From: Phocoena phocoena
Lineage: Eukaryota; Chordata; Mammalia; Artiodactyla; Phocoenidae
Assembly (NCBI RefSeq): GCF_963924675.1
Contig: NC_089224.1
Span: 43,195,158-43,259,157, forward strand
Length of the DNA stretch: 64,000 nt
Reading direction: 5' to 3'
Below, in pieces: positions 1 through 11,990 of this stretch (position 1 is its first letter; the number at the start of each line of letters is the position of its first letter). Under the pieces are notes generated by a model. That model was not told the DNA's origin and did no database searches. It worked only from the letters and a program-made list of their open reading frames with translations. Made by a program: the position numbers and the translations under genes.

Positions 1-50
1 AGCAATTATTCTCCAGTAAAGATCTTTTTTAAAAAAAGAAACAAAAAAAC
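1..50 (+). repeat. 3' end of a cetartiodactyl-type L1
   Basis: The window opens inside the last bases of an L1 3' end. A motif of the form gcaattat-tctccagtaaagat is followed by an A-rich tail, and the same ending recurs near 11490. The element is cut by the window edge, so its length and target-site duplication cannot be judged. Confidence 0.55.
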
Positions 51-199
51 ACCATGTACACATTTCTTAATTAACCTGCTGATACTTTCAATAATATTTT
101 CAACTTTATGGTTTTTAAATGATAGCTATATATGGAGTTCTAGTAAAATAATTTTTACTATAACTTTTTGTTTTAAATTTTACCATATTTTATTATAAA

Positions 200-890
200 A
201 TTAACATATAACTATTACCTAAATTTTGTAAAGTAGAGAAAAATAAAAGGAAAAACGTACATCCAGTATCCCAACATCTAACGACAGTCCTTATTACCCT
301 TTTGGTAATCTTCCTTCTGGTCATTATTCCATAGATTCTTTTAAAATTGGTTCCAATTACAATGTGTAAAACTGTGAATCCTGAATTTAACATTTCACAT
401 CATAAAATGTTTCTTATATTAATATAAACTATGCATGAATGTCAATTTAAAGGATGTTATGAGAATTACATGAAGTAAGGCATGGAAAGGACTTTATAGC
501 TCATGATACACAGTAACTGCATGTCAGTACATGTCAGCTACCATCTTCACATTATATTTATTATATAATACACAACCATAAGGCTCTACCATAATATACA
601 TAACCATCTAATTATTAAAAGATACTTAGTTTCCTTACATTATTTTTAGCTTTAAAGATAATGCTGTATTTGGCATATTTTGTACATAAAGCTGTTTCCA
701 TATTTTTTCTTATTTCCTTAGAGGAAAATTCCAGAACAGAATTACTGAATAAAATGGATGTTCATTGTCAAAGGCTTTTAATATACATCACCAAATATTT
801 TGCAGAGGGTTATTCAACTTCTACTCCCACAAGCAGTGTATAAGATTGGCCCTTTCATGGCACCCTCACTAATATTTAATAATCTCTATT
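200..890 (+). repeat. Old L1 (L1M-type) 3' region
   Basis: The stretch follows the familiar order of an old mammalian L1 3' untranslated region: an A-rich part, a block like gctttaaagataatgctg with tacataaagctgtttcc, then ttccttagaggaaaattcc, and finally a block containing actcccacaagcagtgta near 820. Divergence is high. The short frames at 193-393 and 661-843 fall inside it and are not genes. Confidence 0.55.
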
Positions 891-959
891 TTTTTTCCTT
901 GGTGTACATTCATCTACTTCAATCATGTTCTTAGCTATATCCGTCTCTAATACCATATC

Positions 960-1345
960 AACTTTTTTATTTTGACGAGTGAACTTATTGACATAATTTA
1001 AGAGTAACAGAAAAGACAGAAAAGTAATACAAAGAATTCTCCAATATCCTTTACCAGATTCCCTAAATGTTAGCGTTTTATTACATTTGCTTTATCTTTT
1101 TTTTTTCTCCTTCTCTCTCTGTAAATATAGATATAATTCTTTTCTGAAATGTATAACAGTAAGTTGCATAAATGACACTCCTTTACCTCTAAATACTTAT
1201 TTTACATGAGTACTTATTTTACATGAGTGCAATTATCAATATCAGTAAATTAACATTGACACAATAATATCTAATCAACAGATTAGACTTTAAAGTATTT
1301 GTGCTATCTCAGGATTGGTTTCTATTTTCAGCTTTTTTTTCTGAA
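960..1345 (+). repeat. Second old L1-type fragment
   Basis: The segment has the motifs aagtaatacaaagaattctc, a ttacatttgctttatc block, and a pyrimidine run followed by ctctctgtaaatatagata, in the order seen in old L1-like 3' sequence. It may be part of the element at 200-890 or a separate insertion. The family call is from memory of the consensus. Confidence 0.45.
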
Positions 1346-2814
1346 CTATAGGTCACATTTTCCTGTTTTTTTGCATGACTAGAAAAAAATTACTTTATGT
1401 ATTGGACATTACGGCTGACACACTGTAGAGACTGAATCTTGTTATCTTCCTTTGAAGAGTTTTGGGATTTTGTTCTAGCATAAAAGTTGACTTGGTAGTA
1501 CTCAAACTCTAAACTGTCTCCCCTTAGCTTTCCAACGTGATATCTCCTAGACTCCTCAGAGTCTTCCTCACGCATGCCCAGTTCAGGGTTAGCCAAAGAT
1601 TTTACAGATTTAGGGGCTCCCCACACTGTGGAGCCCTCTTTTATGTCATTTACCCCTTCAATTTTAAGCTACTCTGAGGGCCCTAAATGCCATACTTTAT
1701 ACCACAAGCCAATAATTCTGTGTTTCTTTACTTAAGCATTGCTAGGACTAGGAAAGGTCCTCAGGGAAAAGTCTATAATAAATGTGGGTATTACTCAGTG
1801 CAGTCTTCTTTCAAGGATCAAGTCACTTTTAGTATCTTTTCCTGCTTATGGTTAAACTCCATGCCTTCCTTTTTTTTTTTTTTTCTTTTTTTTTAAACTT
1901 AATCCTCGGTTTACAATTGTTACATATATTGTGGTTATTCCAATACAAGATCCATGGCTACTACTGGAACCAGAATTTAATGGTTTTTTAGTCTACATGA
2001 TAATCTAACAGATTTACAGCAGCATTTCACAAATATGTTCTCTAGAACTCAAGTAGTTCATTAAAACAATCAAGAGGAGGTTGTTATGTGGTCAAACAAC
2101 CTTGCCTGGTCTTTCATCCACTATGCCTGTCAGATATTTACAATTGCATAAATATATTAAAGGATATTCTAAGTCCTTAAGTAAATAAAACTATTAAACT
2201 TTAATATTCAGTGTTTCATTGATTTAATAAATATTTATTAACTCACATTTTAGTGTTTTTTTCCAGGCATATCTCATTTGGAACTCTTTTATTTTCTTTT
2301 AACACTTTCATATTCCATAACTTAGTGTTCTTTGTAACACACTTTTAAAATATTGCATTAAAAGTATGGCCCTTACCTAGATTTTTAATTTTATCTCCTA
2401 GAATTTAATTTTAAAATTTTGCTGTTACAGAAAGCTGGTGTATTACCACATAAACACATCATATTTGTTTTCTACCTCTAAGATTTTATTTAGGGCAATT
2501 ATATTTATCAATATAGTTTCTCCTTAACTGATTAATTTATACTTCCCAATTATTTTACCATGAAAGTCGATACATTTCACTTTTTCCCTTAAAACCAGAA
2601 TCCCACTAAAGATCTAGGACAGTTCATAATATTTCTCCCATAGGTGTAGCACATATTAGAGAGCATGCAGAATAAAAGTGAAAGCAGAATTACAACACAT
2701 AAGGCAAAATGTCTTTTGTTTTGTTATCCAGTAGTATGAAACAAAGTACCCCAAAACTTAGTGCCTAAAACAGTGAACAAGTTCATGCTAAAACATTTGA
2801 AAATTTAGATGAAA
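1346..2814. other. AT-rich DNA, mostly unassigned
   Basis: No gene is visible. The 78-codon minus frame at 1390-1626 has no recognisable relative. A T-rich tract lies at 1869-1895. At 2725-2790 a fragment resembling the repeat at 18160-18490 can be seen (accccaaaacttagtgcct). The rest is low-complexity A/T-rich sequence. Confidence 0.5.
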
Positions 2815-3075
2815 ATGAAGACTTCCTAGAAAGTATAACTTATAAAACTAATTCATGCAGAAATAAAATTATCTGAGTAGTCCTATTCTATTGAAGAAAT
2901 TGAATCCAAATCAAAAATCTTGCCTCATGGAACACTCCAGGCCCAAATGATATCACTAATGAAGATTTCCAAACATTCAAGGAATAAACCATTCCAGTCA
3001 TATTCAAGTCTTCCAAAGATTAGGAATAGAGGTTATAATCCCTAAATCATTTTATGAAGCTATCATAAGCTCATG
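2815..3075 (+). repeat. L1 ORF2 fragment
   Basis: The segment matches part of the L1 reverse-transcriptase reading frame in order: a stretch like attgaatccaaatcaaaaat, then aggcccaaatgatatcact, then gaagatttccaaacattcaa and ttttatgaagctatcataa. The frame is broken by stops and indels, so it is a dead fragment. Confidence 0.6.
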
Positions 3076-3159
3076 TATGATATATTTATTAGAGAGCTCA
3101 GCCTGTAATTGCCTTCTCCTGTGCTGTCCTTCTCAGCATGTCAATGATTCCAGTTTTTC

Positions 3160-3990
3160 ATTATGTAAACATGTAAAATATAGCATATACATTCAATATT
3201 AACTCACATTTCTGAGGTAGATTAAGAGGTACAAACTTCAGTTACAAAATAAATGAGTCAGGCTTCCCTGGTGGCGCAGTGGTTGAGAGTCCACCTGACG
3301 ATGCAGGGGACACGGGTTCATGCCCCGGTCTGGGAAGATCCCACATGCCGTGGAGCGGCTGGGCCCGTGAGCCGTGGCTGCTGAGCCTGCGCGTCCGGAG
3401 CCTGTGCTCCACAACAGGAGAGGCCACAACAGTGAGAGGCCCGTGTACCGCAAAAAATAAATAAATAAATAAATGAGTCACAAGTATGAAATGTATAGTG
3501 TGGGGAATATAGTCAATAACTATGTAATATCTTAGTAGGAGACAGATTGTAACTAATTGTGGTGATCATTTGGAAATGTATAGAAATATCAGATTACTAT
3601 GTCATGTAACAGGAACTAACATAGTGTTCTAGGTCAATTATAATTCAAAAACAAACTCATAGAAAAAGATCAGATTTGTGGTTACCAGAGGCAGGGGAGG
3701 TGGTAGGAGAAGAGAGAATTGGAGGAAAGCAGCCAAAATGTACAAACTTCCAGTTATAAGATAATTCTAAGGATATATAAGGATATACAACATGATAAAT
3801 GTAATTAACACTGCTGTATGTTAATTTTTTTCTATTTCTTTAATTTTGTATCTACATGAGATAATGAATGTTCATTAAACTTACTGTGATAATCACTTCA
3901 TGATGTATGTGAGTCAAATCATTATTCTGTACACCTTAAACTTATACAGTGCTGTATGTCAATTATATCTCATTGAAACTGGAAGAAAAA
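3160..3990 (+). repeat. L1MA-type 3' UTR, split by a SINE
   Basis: Sequence on both sides of the SINE at 3261-3466 belongs to one old L1 3' UTR: a tatagtgtggggaatatagt block near 3495, the ggttaccagaggcagggga block near 3680, and the terminal tacaccttaaacttataca ending near 3935. The younger SINE landed inside the older L1. Confidence 0.6.
3261..3466 (+). repeat. CHR-type tRNA-derived SINE (cetacean)
   Basis: The element starts with ggcttccctggtggcgcag and contains a tRNA-derived B-box region near 3310-3330. It ends in an A-rich tail with taaa repeats. A 14-bp target-site duplication, aaataaatgagtca, is exact at 3247-3260 and 3467-3480. The clean duplication and near-consensus body point to a fairly young insertion. 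Open frames across it on both strands are by-products of its GC-rich body. Confidence 0.9.
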
Positions 3991-4121
3991 ATACATTACT
4001 TACATTAAAAACTAAACATTAACATGTGTTAATGTATGATGATCAGTTCCTCTCAGTAAAATTAAGGGACATAGATGATTGGATTATAGGCAGTCTTTTT
4101 CCTTTAGATTTTCTGGATATA

Positions 4122-4476
4122 CAGTCAGCCTTCCACATCTTCAGGTTCCACAAACTCAGGTTCAGCCAAACGCAAGTGGAAAATATTCAGGAAAAATATT
4201 TCAGAAAGTTCCAAAGAGCAAAACTTGAAATTTGCTGCATGCCATCAACTATTTACATAGAATTTACATTGTATTTACAGCTATTTACATAGCATTTACA
4301 TTATATTAGGTATTATAAGTAATCTAGAGGTGATTTAAAGTATATGGGAGGATGTGCATAAGTTACATGCAAATACTTCACTTTATATAAGGGACTTGAG
4401 CATCCTCAGATTTTGTTATCCTAGGGCGGAAGGGCTGGTCCTGGAACCAATCCCCATAGATACCAAGGGACAATTG
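4122..4476 (+). mobile_element. Tigger-like non-autonomous DNA transposon (MITE)
   Basis: Imperfect terminal inverted repeats are visible: cagtcagccttccacatct at the left end, and its approximate reverse complement ending at 4476. Both ends are flanked by TA (4120-4121 and 4477-4478), the target duplication of the Tc1/mariner superfamily. The interior carries the block tacatagcatttacattat and repeated tttacat motifs. I believe it belongs to the MER44/Tigger7 group, but the exact family name is from memory. Confidence 0.65.
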
Positions 4477-4478
4477 TA

Positions 4479-5480
4479 ACGAGGAAAGGAAAAAAGGTTT
4501 TTAATGTGTGTTCTGTTTTCTTCTCTTTCTCCCTATAGCTACTGAAGATAATTTTGTCATTGCCCATTTAGATTCTTTCCCTTCCTGCTTAGAATTCCTT
4601 CTTTGCTGGACCTGTTCTTTTGTGATGCAAAATATAAGAATGAGAGAGTGAGAGAGGGAAGAAGGAGGGAATCCTTAGCCACAAAGTTCACATCTATTTA
4701 CATAACAAAGAACTAGGAGAGAGGGGACAGGGAGATTAGAAGACCTGGGTATCTGGGAGAGTTCTGGGAGGTTCCTAAGTATGATCCTTCAGAGAAATCT
4801 TTACAAGATGAGTAAGGTGTATTTTAGAGAGTATAGTTTGGTAATATAAATTTGATCCCCTTTTTTCTTCTATAATGCAGGTAAAGATCGAAATTACTTC
4901 TTAGTGACCATTGTAGTAGTAAGTATTGTTACAGTATTAGTCTTTGTTTATTTATGACACACTTCAAAGAATAAGCAATGTGGAGCGCTACAGTGAGCAT
5001 GTTCCATTTTTCACAATATTAAAAGAAAAAATTAACCAGATATCAGCTGGGGGATCCCTATGTTTGTGACCTGAGCAAACTTGGCTGATCTGATTTACAA
5101 AATACAAAACTCTACCCAAAATTACAACAAATTACTGAGGGGCTTATGTTCTCAAAGTTTCTTTAGCCACCTTGGTTCTTGCTGCCATGTTGCAGAGCCT
5201 GAACCTGGAATGAAACTTAACCCTCACTCCACTGTACACACACACACTAATGGCATGAAGTATTCATGAGTTTAATGGTTAATTACTGACTTGGGAGGGG
5301 AGGATGAGAAACAGGCTTATATCTCAGCAATTCAAACAATTTCCCATGGAATATTAAGTCTGAACTACCTTTAAATACCCTTTTGCCATCCTACTATTGC
5401 AATATAGTCCCAGGTTTTCCCCCAGCTTCCTGCTACTCCTGCCTCTTCTCCCTTTCTCCATTCTTCATGCAGAGGAACTT
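4479..5480. other. Non-coding, nothing recognised
   Basis: I see no gene, no recent repeat and no CpG-rich promoter. A purine-rich (gagagagtga) patch lies at 4640-4670 and a short CA run at 5236-5250. The 62-codon plus frame at 5081-5269 has no recognisable relative. Confidence 0.45.
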
Positions 5481-5499
5481 TCCCTCTTCTGATGATGAA

Positions 5500-5755
5500 A
5501 ATACTAGTTAACATCTATTGAATATTTCATATATTTCAAACACAGTGCTAAGTGTTTTATATGTATTACCACACTTATTCTTCACAACAATCCTAGGAAG
5601 TAACTATTAATATTGTTATCCTTTTTACAGATGAGGAAACCAAAAGGCCTAGTAGTTTTTCCAAGTTTACACAGCTAGTAGTAGAGATGGAATTTGAACA
5701 AATGCAGTTTGATTCTAGAGCCTATCCTTCGAACCACTAGACTATGCTGCCTCCA
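5500..5755 (-). repeat. MIR SINE
   Basis: The strand as given reads as the reverse complement of MIR: cagtgctaagtgttttata, then a block like cttcacaacaatcctagga, then cagatgaggaaaccaaaa, then cacagctagtagtagagatg, ending in a decayed tRNA-like head near 5750. This is an ancient fossil with no visible target-site duplication. Confidence 0.75.
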
Positions 5756-6449
5756 ACTATAGTATGTGAACTTGGCAACTGCCACAACTTGCAACAAAAT
5801 ACAATTTATTCCACATGAGCTTTTTACCCGAAACCCTTCTCACCAAGAGAGGAATTCTGAGGCCAATTGCTAGGATGATAAAATATTTTCTCATCTCATT
5901 AAACTTATATTTTTAAAGCTTGAGACGAAAATCTGGCATGAAACAAACAACAAAAATTATTATTTGATCACACTAAGGATATTTATATTGACAGAGCAAT
6001 ACTTAGACTCAAAGCATGATGATCTCCTTGGGGAACAGAAGACAAGAGGGAAGGATGGGGAAAGGACTGGGAGCAGAGAGGATCTGAAATGGAACTTGTA
6101 TCCTAAACTGAGTTAGGTCCTAGGGAAACTGTCCTGGTTGCAAAAGTAAAGCCATGTAAACAATGTTGTATCCTACATATATAGCTTTAGTATTCTCAGT
6201 CCATTAATTGGAGATCAGAGTCAGGAAATATAGGAATCAAACAATAATTAGGCATTAATGAGCTAGATGGTAGAAATGCAGGAATTCATTGTTCAGTATA
6301 AGTTCAGCTGAGGGGAGGAAACCGGTAATATAAGATCTAAGGCAGAAGTTAGCTTTATTGACTGGACAAACACAGAGTAGGGGAAGCTACAAAGGAGTTC
6401 CTAAGAACATTAGCCCCTGAACATGAGAGTTATGTGGGCATCTGGAGGT
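5756..6449. other. Non-coding, nothing recognised
   Basis: This is moderately AT-rich sequence without open frames of note, recent repeats or promoter-like composition. Confidence 0.4.
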
Positions 6450-6454
6450 TTTTG

Positions 6455-6925
6455 TACCTGTCAGGGTTCTTCAAAGAATCAGAACTAATAGGAGATTAGA
6501 TAGATATAGATAGATAGTTGACATTGATAGAGATGTTATTTATAGATCTTATATTATTCTTATATAGATAGGTAGGAATATTATATAGAGAGATAGACAC
6601 ATATACATGTGTATATATATATGGAATTGCCTTATGCAGTTGGGGGAGCTGGCAAGTCTGGATTTTGAAATCTGTAGGGCAGATCAGCAGGCTGGAAACT
6701 CAGGCAGAATTTCTACATCACAGTCTTCAAACTGAATACCTTCGTCCAGGGAAACATTAGTTTTATGCTCTAAAAGCAACTGATTCATGTTATCCAGGGC
6801 AATCTCCTTAACTTAAAGTCAGCTGATTGTAGATGTTAATTACAGCTACAGACTATCTTCAGAGCAACAGCTAGGCTGTTGTTTAACCAAAAACTGGGCC
6901 CTGTATCTTAGCCAAGTAGATATCA
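6455..6925. repeat. Old interspersed repeat with a GATA microsatellite
   Basis: The stretch begins with a block like cagggttcttcaaagaatca, followed by degenerate tagata repeats (6495-6610) and tata-rich sequence. It continues with a region resembling the body of a widespread old mammalian repeat. I recognise the layout but cannot assign the family. Confidence 0.4.
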
Positions 6926-7129
6926 AATAAACCGTCTCAGTATTCTTTGGAGACATTAGATTCTACATCTAGCTACTAGGGGAAAAAAATGTGGAGCAAC
7001 ACAGGCGATTTGCCTCAGTCAAGAAAGACTCAGGACTGAGAGGAGGGAACCAGACTGGTGCTGGTTCTTTGAGCTGGACCTTTCTCTGAGAAGCTAGTGA
7101 AATGGGAGGCAGTACAGAATAACTTAGAG

Positions 7130-7295
7130 GATCGTGGTTCTAAATGTTAGGTTAAATGGGAATCACCCGGGAAATTTGTTAATCCCTGCGTTTTTATTCT
7201 GTAAATGTGTGCTGGAATCTGTATTTTAACAATCATCTCAGGTGATGCTGATGCAGTTCACACAAAAAAAATGACACTTGAGGAACAACTGAAGT
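7130..7295 (+). repeat. MER5-like hAT (Charlie) element
   Basis: The segment has the order of MER5-type elements: a decayed gtggttctaaa start, a block like gggaatcacccgggaaat, gaatctgtattttaacaa, then ctcaggtgatgctgatgca. It is strongly diverged and an end is worn away. Confidence 0.5.
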
Positions 7296-7299
7296 TAAT

Positions 7300-8077
7300 A
7301 ATGACATTCATCCCATGACTAAAAGAGAAAGTGAATTCCTAAACATAATACAGTCTCAGCGAGGACAAGCTTCACCCACCAAAATGACAGAATGACCAGC
7401 TAGACCCAAATCTTATCAGCCCGCTGAAGGAAGATAAGCTCTATAAAACAAAAGGAAACGATGGCCTAGATATACCAAATGAATTTAATTTCAGAAGAGC
7501 CATTTTTGAATGTACAAATGGAATCAGAACAAGTCACAATTGAAAGCCAATTAAGGATATGGCCTGTACCCTACTTCCTATCCCTATGCCTTTCATTTGT
7601 TTGTGGTAATAAAATTAGAGCATAACACAGAGAAATAGAACAAAGTAACTGCAATGCTAACTGAACAGTTTGTTCTCTGTACCCAGTTTTCAAAACTGCT
7701 GTTTATGAAAAAAAAAACTTCATTCTTCTTGCCAAATGAGATACTCACCAGTTTGAATGACTTACATAGGGTATATTAGACTGCAAGCATACCAAAGACA
7801 AAGCTTCTAATAGAAGATGAGCTTGAAATAAAATTGTAACTGAATTACCGTTGGTAATAGAGAATGGAAAGTAGAATCAAACTTTCAACTTATGGCAAAG
7901 CATTATTATTATCACATGTTTGAAACCATTGTTTTAGCCATGCAAGTAGAAAAATAAAAACTTCTCCCCCTTTGAACTCGATCTAATTCATAATTGCCAT
8001 CCACGGACCTCTAACCAGTTTCCTATCTTTTAGAATCATGGATTTCTAGAACTTTTAATTTGTAAGTGGGCTTGATA
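7300..8077. other. Non-coding, nothing recognised
   Basis: The sequence is AT-rich with no gene or clear repeat. An A-run lies at 7710-7718. The DNA transposon copy starts immediately to the right. Confidence 0.4.
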
Positions 8078-9948
8078 CAGGCATATCTTGTATATATTGC
8101 AGGTTTGGTCCCAGACCACTACAACAAAGCAAATATCGAAATAAAGCAAGTCACATGATTTTTTTGGTATCCCAGTGCACGAAAGTTATGTTTGCACTAT
8201 ACTGTAATCTATTATGTGTGCTATAGCAGTACGTCTAAAGAGATAATGTGCATACCTTAATTAAAAAATACTTTATTGCTGGAAAAATACTAACCATCAT
8301 CGGAGCCTTTCAGCAAGCCCCAATCTTTTTGCTGGTGGAGGATCTTGCCTCGATGTTGACGGCTACTGACTGATCAGGTGGTGGTAGCTGAAGTCTGGGT
8401 GGCCGTGGCCATTTCTTAACGTAAGACAACAGTGAAATTTGCTACACCAATTGACTTTTCCTTTCACAAACAATTTCTCTGGGGCTTGCAATGCAATTTG
8501 ATAGCATTTTACCCACAATAGAATTTCTCTTAAAATTGGAGTCAATTCTCTCAAACCCTGCTGTTGCTTTATCAACTAATTTTATGTAATACTCTATATC
8601 CTTTATTGTCATTTCAACAGTCTCCACAGTGTCTTCACCAGGGGTAGATTCCATCTCAAGAAACCACTTTCTTTGCTCATCGTAAGAAGCAACTCCTCGT
8701 AGGTTCAAATTTTTATCAGGAGATTGCAGCAAATCAGTTACATCTTCAGACTTCACTTCTAATTCAAGTTATCTTGCTATTTTCACATCTGCAGTTATTT
8801 CCTCCACTGAAGTCTCAAACCCTTCAAAGTCATCTATGAAGTTTAGAATCAACTTCTTCCAAACTCCTGTTAATGTTGTTATTTTGACATCTTCTCATGA
8901 ATCACGAATGTTCTTAATAGTATCTGGAATGGTGAATCCTTTGCAGAAGGTTTTCAGTTGACTTTGCCCAGATCCATCAGAGGAATCACTATCTATGGCA
9001 GCTATAGCCTTATGAAATGTATTTCTGAAATAATGACTTGAAAGTCTGAATTACTTCTTATTTCATGGGCTACAGAATGGATGCGTTGTTAGCAGGCATA
9101 AAAACAGCATTAATCTTTTTGTACACCTCTATCAGAGCTCTTGGGTGACCAGGTGCACTGTCAATGAGCAGTAATATTTTGAAAGGAGTCTTTTTTCCCT
9201 AGCATCAGATCTCAACAGTGGTCTGAAAATATTAAGTAAACCATGTTGTAACAAGATGTGCTGTCAACCAGGCTTTGTTGTTCCATTTGTAGAGCACAGG
9301 CAGAGTAGATTTAACATAATTCTTTTAAAGGCCCTACGATTTTCAGAATGGTAAATGTGCACTGGCTTCAGTTTAAAGTCACCAGCTGCATTAGCCCCTA
9401 ACAAGAGAGTCAGCTTGTCCTTTGAAACTTTGAACCTAGGCATTGACTTTTCCTCTCTAGCTATGTAAGTACTAGATGGCATCTTCTTCCAATAGAAGGC
9501 TGTTTTGCCTACATTGAAAATCTATTGTATAGTGTAGCCTCCATTGTTAATTATCTTAGCCAGATCATCTGGATAATGTACTGTAGCTTCTACATCAGCA
9601 CTTCCTGCTTCACCTTGAGCTTTTACGTTATGGAGATGACGTCTTTCCTTAAACATCATCAATCATCCTCTGCTCATTTCAAACTTTTGCTCTGCAGCTT
9701 CCTCACCTCTCTCAGCCTTCAGAGAACTGAAAAGAGTTAGGGCCTTGCTCTGGATTAGGCTTTGGCATAAGGGAATGTTGTGGTTGGTTTGATCTTCTAA
9801 CCAGAATGTTGTGGCTGGTTTGATCTTCCATCCAGACCTTTTTCTATATCAGTAACAAGACTGTTTTGCTTTCTTATTCATATGTTCACTGGAGTAGCAC
9901 ATTTAATTTCCTTCAAGAACTTTTCCTTTATATTCACAACTTGGGTGA
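8078..9948 (-). mobile_element. Tigger1 DNA transposon, transposase remnant
   Basis: This is a decayed copy of Tigger1, a pogo-type cut-and-paste element. The strand as given starts with its terminal sequence caggcatatcttgtatata and reads the transposase backwards. Minus-strand frames at 8442-8756 and 9264-9482 encode recognisable transposase pieces; the latter contains [15 protein letters not shown] and [15 protein letters not shown] from the DDE catalytic half. Between them the frame is broken by stops and indels. The match ends near 9948, so the DNA-binding N-terminus and the other terminal repeat are missing, and a SINE lies 25 bases further on. It cannot encode an active enzyme. Confidence 0.85.
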
Positions 9949-9973
9949 CCAATCCACATTGAACAAAATTTCT

Positions 9974-10108
9974 GGGAATTCCCTGGCGGTCCAGTGTTTA
10001 AGACTCCGTGCTTTCTCTGACGAGGGCACAGGTTCGATCCCTGGTTGGTCAGGAAACTAAGATCCTGCAAGCTGTGCGGCACAGCCAAAAAATAAAATAA
10101 AAAACAGA
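9974..10108 (+). repeat. tRNA-derived CHR-like SINE, short form
   Basis: The element starts gggaattccctggcggtcca, has a B-box-like gttcgatccctgg at 10032-10044, and ends gtgcggcacagccaaaaaat. It lacks the longer 3' extension of the other SINEs in this window. I see no convincing target-site duplication, which suggests an older insertion, close to the broken end of the Tigger1 copy. Confidence 0.8.
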
Positions 10109-10109
10109 C

Positions 10110-11388
10110 TGAAAACTACATATTCTGGTGGCATCTAAAAAAACAAACAAAAAAATCAAATTTTTAAATAAAGATAAGTTGTTTGTTTGTTTTAGGACCT
10201 TGCATTATTGTGCAAGGGAAGAGTCATTTCTAAACAGCCCTCATTCCAGGCCAGCACAGTCATTGTGTTCTTCCCTCTGGGCATGTTTATGTGGATTGGC
10301 AAAAGTGTGCAACCACAATGGACAAAAGTGAGACTTTATATATAGTCATAAGGGGAAGCTTTTAACTTTCTTTCACTTGGTTCAAAACATAGGAGGATAT
10401 TTAGTTAACTATATATAGGGGTGCACATCTTCTTTTTGCCTCAGACACCATTGTGGTTCAGCAAAGTACTAGAAAGGAGCTTTCATTGAGGCTGGTGGGA
10501 GAGCTTGAGATGTGTTCCCTGTAGAGAACTCCATGGGAGCTGAGAAGTTCAGAGGGTAAAAAAAGGGGGCTAACTAACCACTTGATGATAAAGCCAAGAG
10601 AGTTCTGTTGTGTTTAGGGTAGACCACAGTCCCAAAATTGTCAGGGGAAAAGATATGATTCTCTATGGACCAGCTATGGACATTAAATAAAGAACCACAC
10701 TGAGGCCATTTTTAGTTTGGCCTAAGAGGGCATCTAGAAACTGGCAGAGGGTGAGGGGACCCATCATTGAATAATTATGTAGGGTGAACTGCCTGCCAGG
10801 GAAATGTAAGTTGAGGCAGGATAGGAAGGGGCCTGATGAAAGAAAAGGTACATGGCCCATGTCAAGAGGGTCATGTTTGGTGGGACCCTGCAGGGAACCT
10901 CTGAAAAACCCACTAGAAAGTCCACTTTAAAAATATGTCTGGCCTAGAGGGCATGAGGAAATGCAGCTTGAAAGGGATCAGTCCATATGTCTTGCCTTTC
11001 CCATCCTCCCAGCTCTGACCCTGGAGGGCTCAGAAACTAGCAAGTTTCAAGTGGTTAGGGGAAGGGGGTTGAAGGGGCTCCAAAAGGAAGAAGAGTTTCA
11101 CATTAAAACAACCCTGTTTCCCTTAAGCTTGGTGTGTTAAATCAATTTCAAATTGATTACCTCTGAATTTTGAATAATCTCTAAGACAGTGCATTCTGAT
11201 TTCTGAATTCAGTCTCTGTGACAAAGTGAGTATAGAACTATGTAATTTCCTAAAAGGGAGCAAAAAAGTCATGGGGATCTGCCCAAGCTTCCACCTTAGG
11301 AGCAGGGGAAGATTATGCCCATTAATTATATCTTGTGAGTCTGAGTGACATAATTATGCATGGATATAAAATAAAATATTGTGCACAG
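10110..11388. other. Non-coding, nothing recognised
   Basis: No gene or assignable repeat. The region 10440-11100 is slightly richer in G and C than its surroundings. Short frames at 10128-10331 and 10663-10860 look random. Confidence 0.4.
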
Positions 11389-11509
11389 TTAAAAAGAATA
11401 CATCAAAAGGGAGGAGATATGGGGATATATGTATATGTATAGCTGATTCACTTTGTTATAAAGCAGAAACTAACACACCATTGTAAAGCAATTATACTCC
11501 AATAAAGAT

Positions 11510-11542
<33 letters not shown>

Positions 11543-11545
11543 ACC
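11389..11545 (+). repeat. Cetartiodactyl-type L1 3' end, 5' truncated
   Basis: The last 150 or so bases of an L1 are present: a gtatatgtatagctgattca block, ctttgttataaagcagaaac, then gcaattatactccaataaag. They end in an AAAT-repeat tail (11510-11541). This is the same ending as at position 1. Severe 5' truncation is normal for L1 copies. Confidence 0.8.
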
Positions 11546-11589
11546 AAGCTGTACATTCCATAAATTCTTTTGTATTTTGAATAAATCAT

Positions 11590-11990
11590 TCACCAAAAAA
11601 AAAAAAAAAAAAGAAAAAAATCCAAAAAGAATGCAGCAGTTGTATATGTTTGTATATGGAACTACCTTAAGATAAAATAAGTTTTTAAAAAGTATAAAAC
11701 TGTATATGCTGTATGCTATTATTTTTATTTAAAATACTAAAAATAATATTTATGCATACATGTATACATATATATATATACACAGATATATATGTATTCT
11801 GTATACAGAGAAACCATTCATTTCTGGAGATTTACACTAGAATTGGTAACTGTAATTGCCTCTAGGGAAGTATCCATATAGATGGAAGACAAGAGTAGGT
11901 AGAATACTTACTTCTCACTATACACACACTTGTATATTTTGCATTTTGTATTGTGTATTGCCTATTTTAAAAATTAAAGTTAATTAAAAA
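11590..11990. repeat. A-rich tract and probable old retroelement 3' end
   Basis: An A-run at 11595-11620 is followed by AT microsatellite-like sequence (11755-11800). A block then resembles a common old repeat ending: gtaattgcctctagggaagt, then gtatattttgcattttgta and a final A-rich stretch. The family is uncertain. Confidence 0.35.

Noticed and set aside
3238..3481. Short frames on both strands over SINEs (also near 13.6, 14.1, 19.8, 34.2 and 37.7 kb)
   Set aside because: They are translations of the CHR SINE body and recur wherever that SINE occurs.
8442..9482. A functional transposase gene
   Set aside because: The Tigger1 frame is broken by stops and indels, and the N-terminal DNA-binding part and one terminal repeat are missing.
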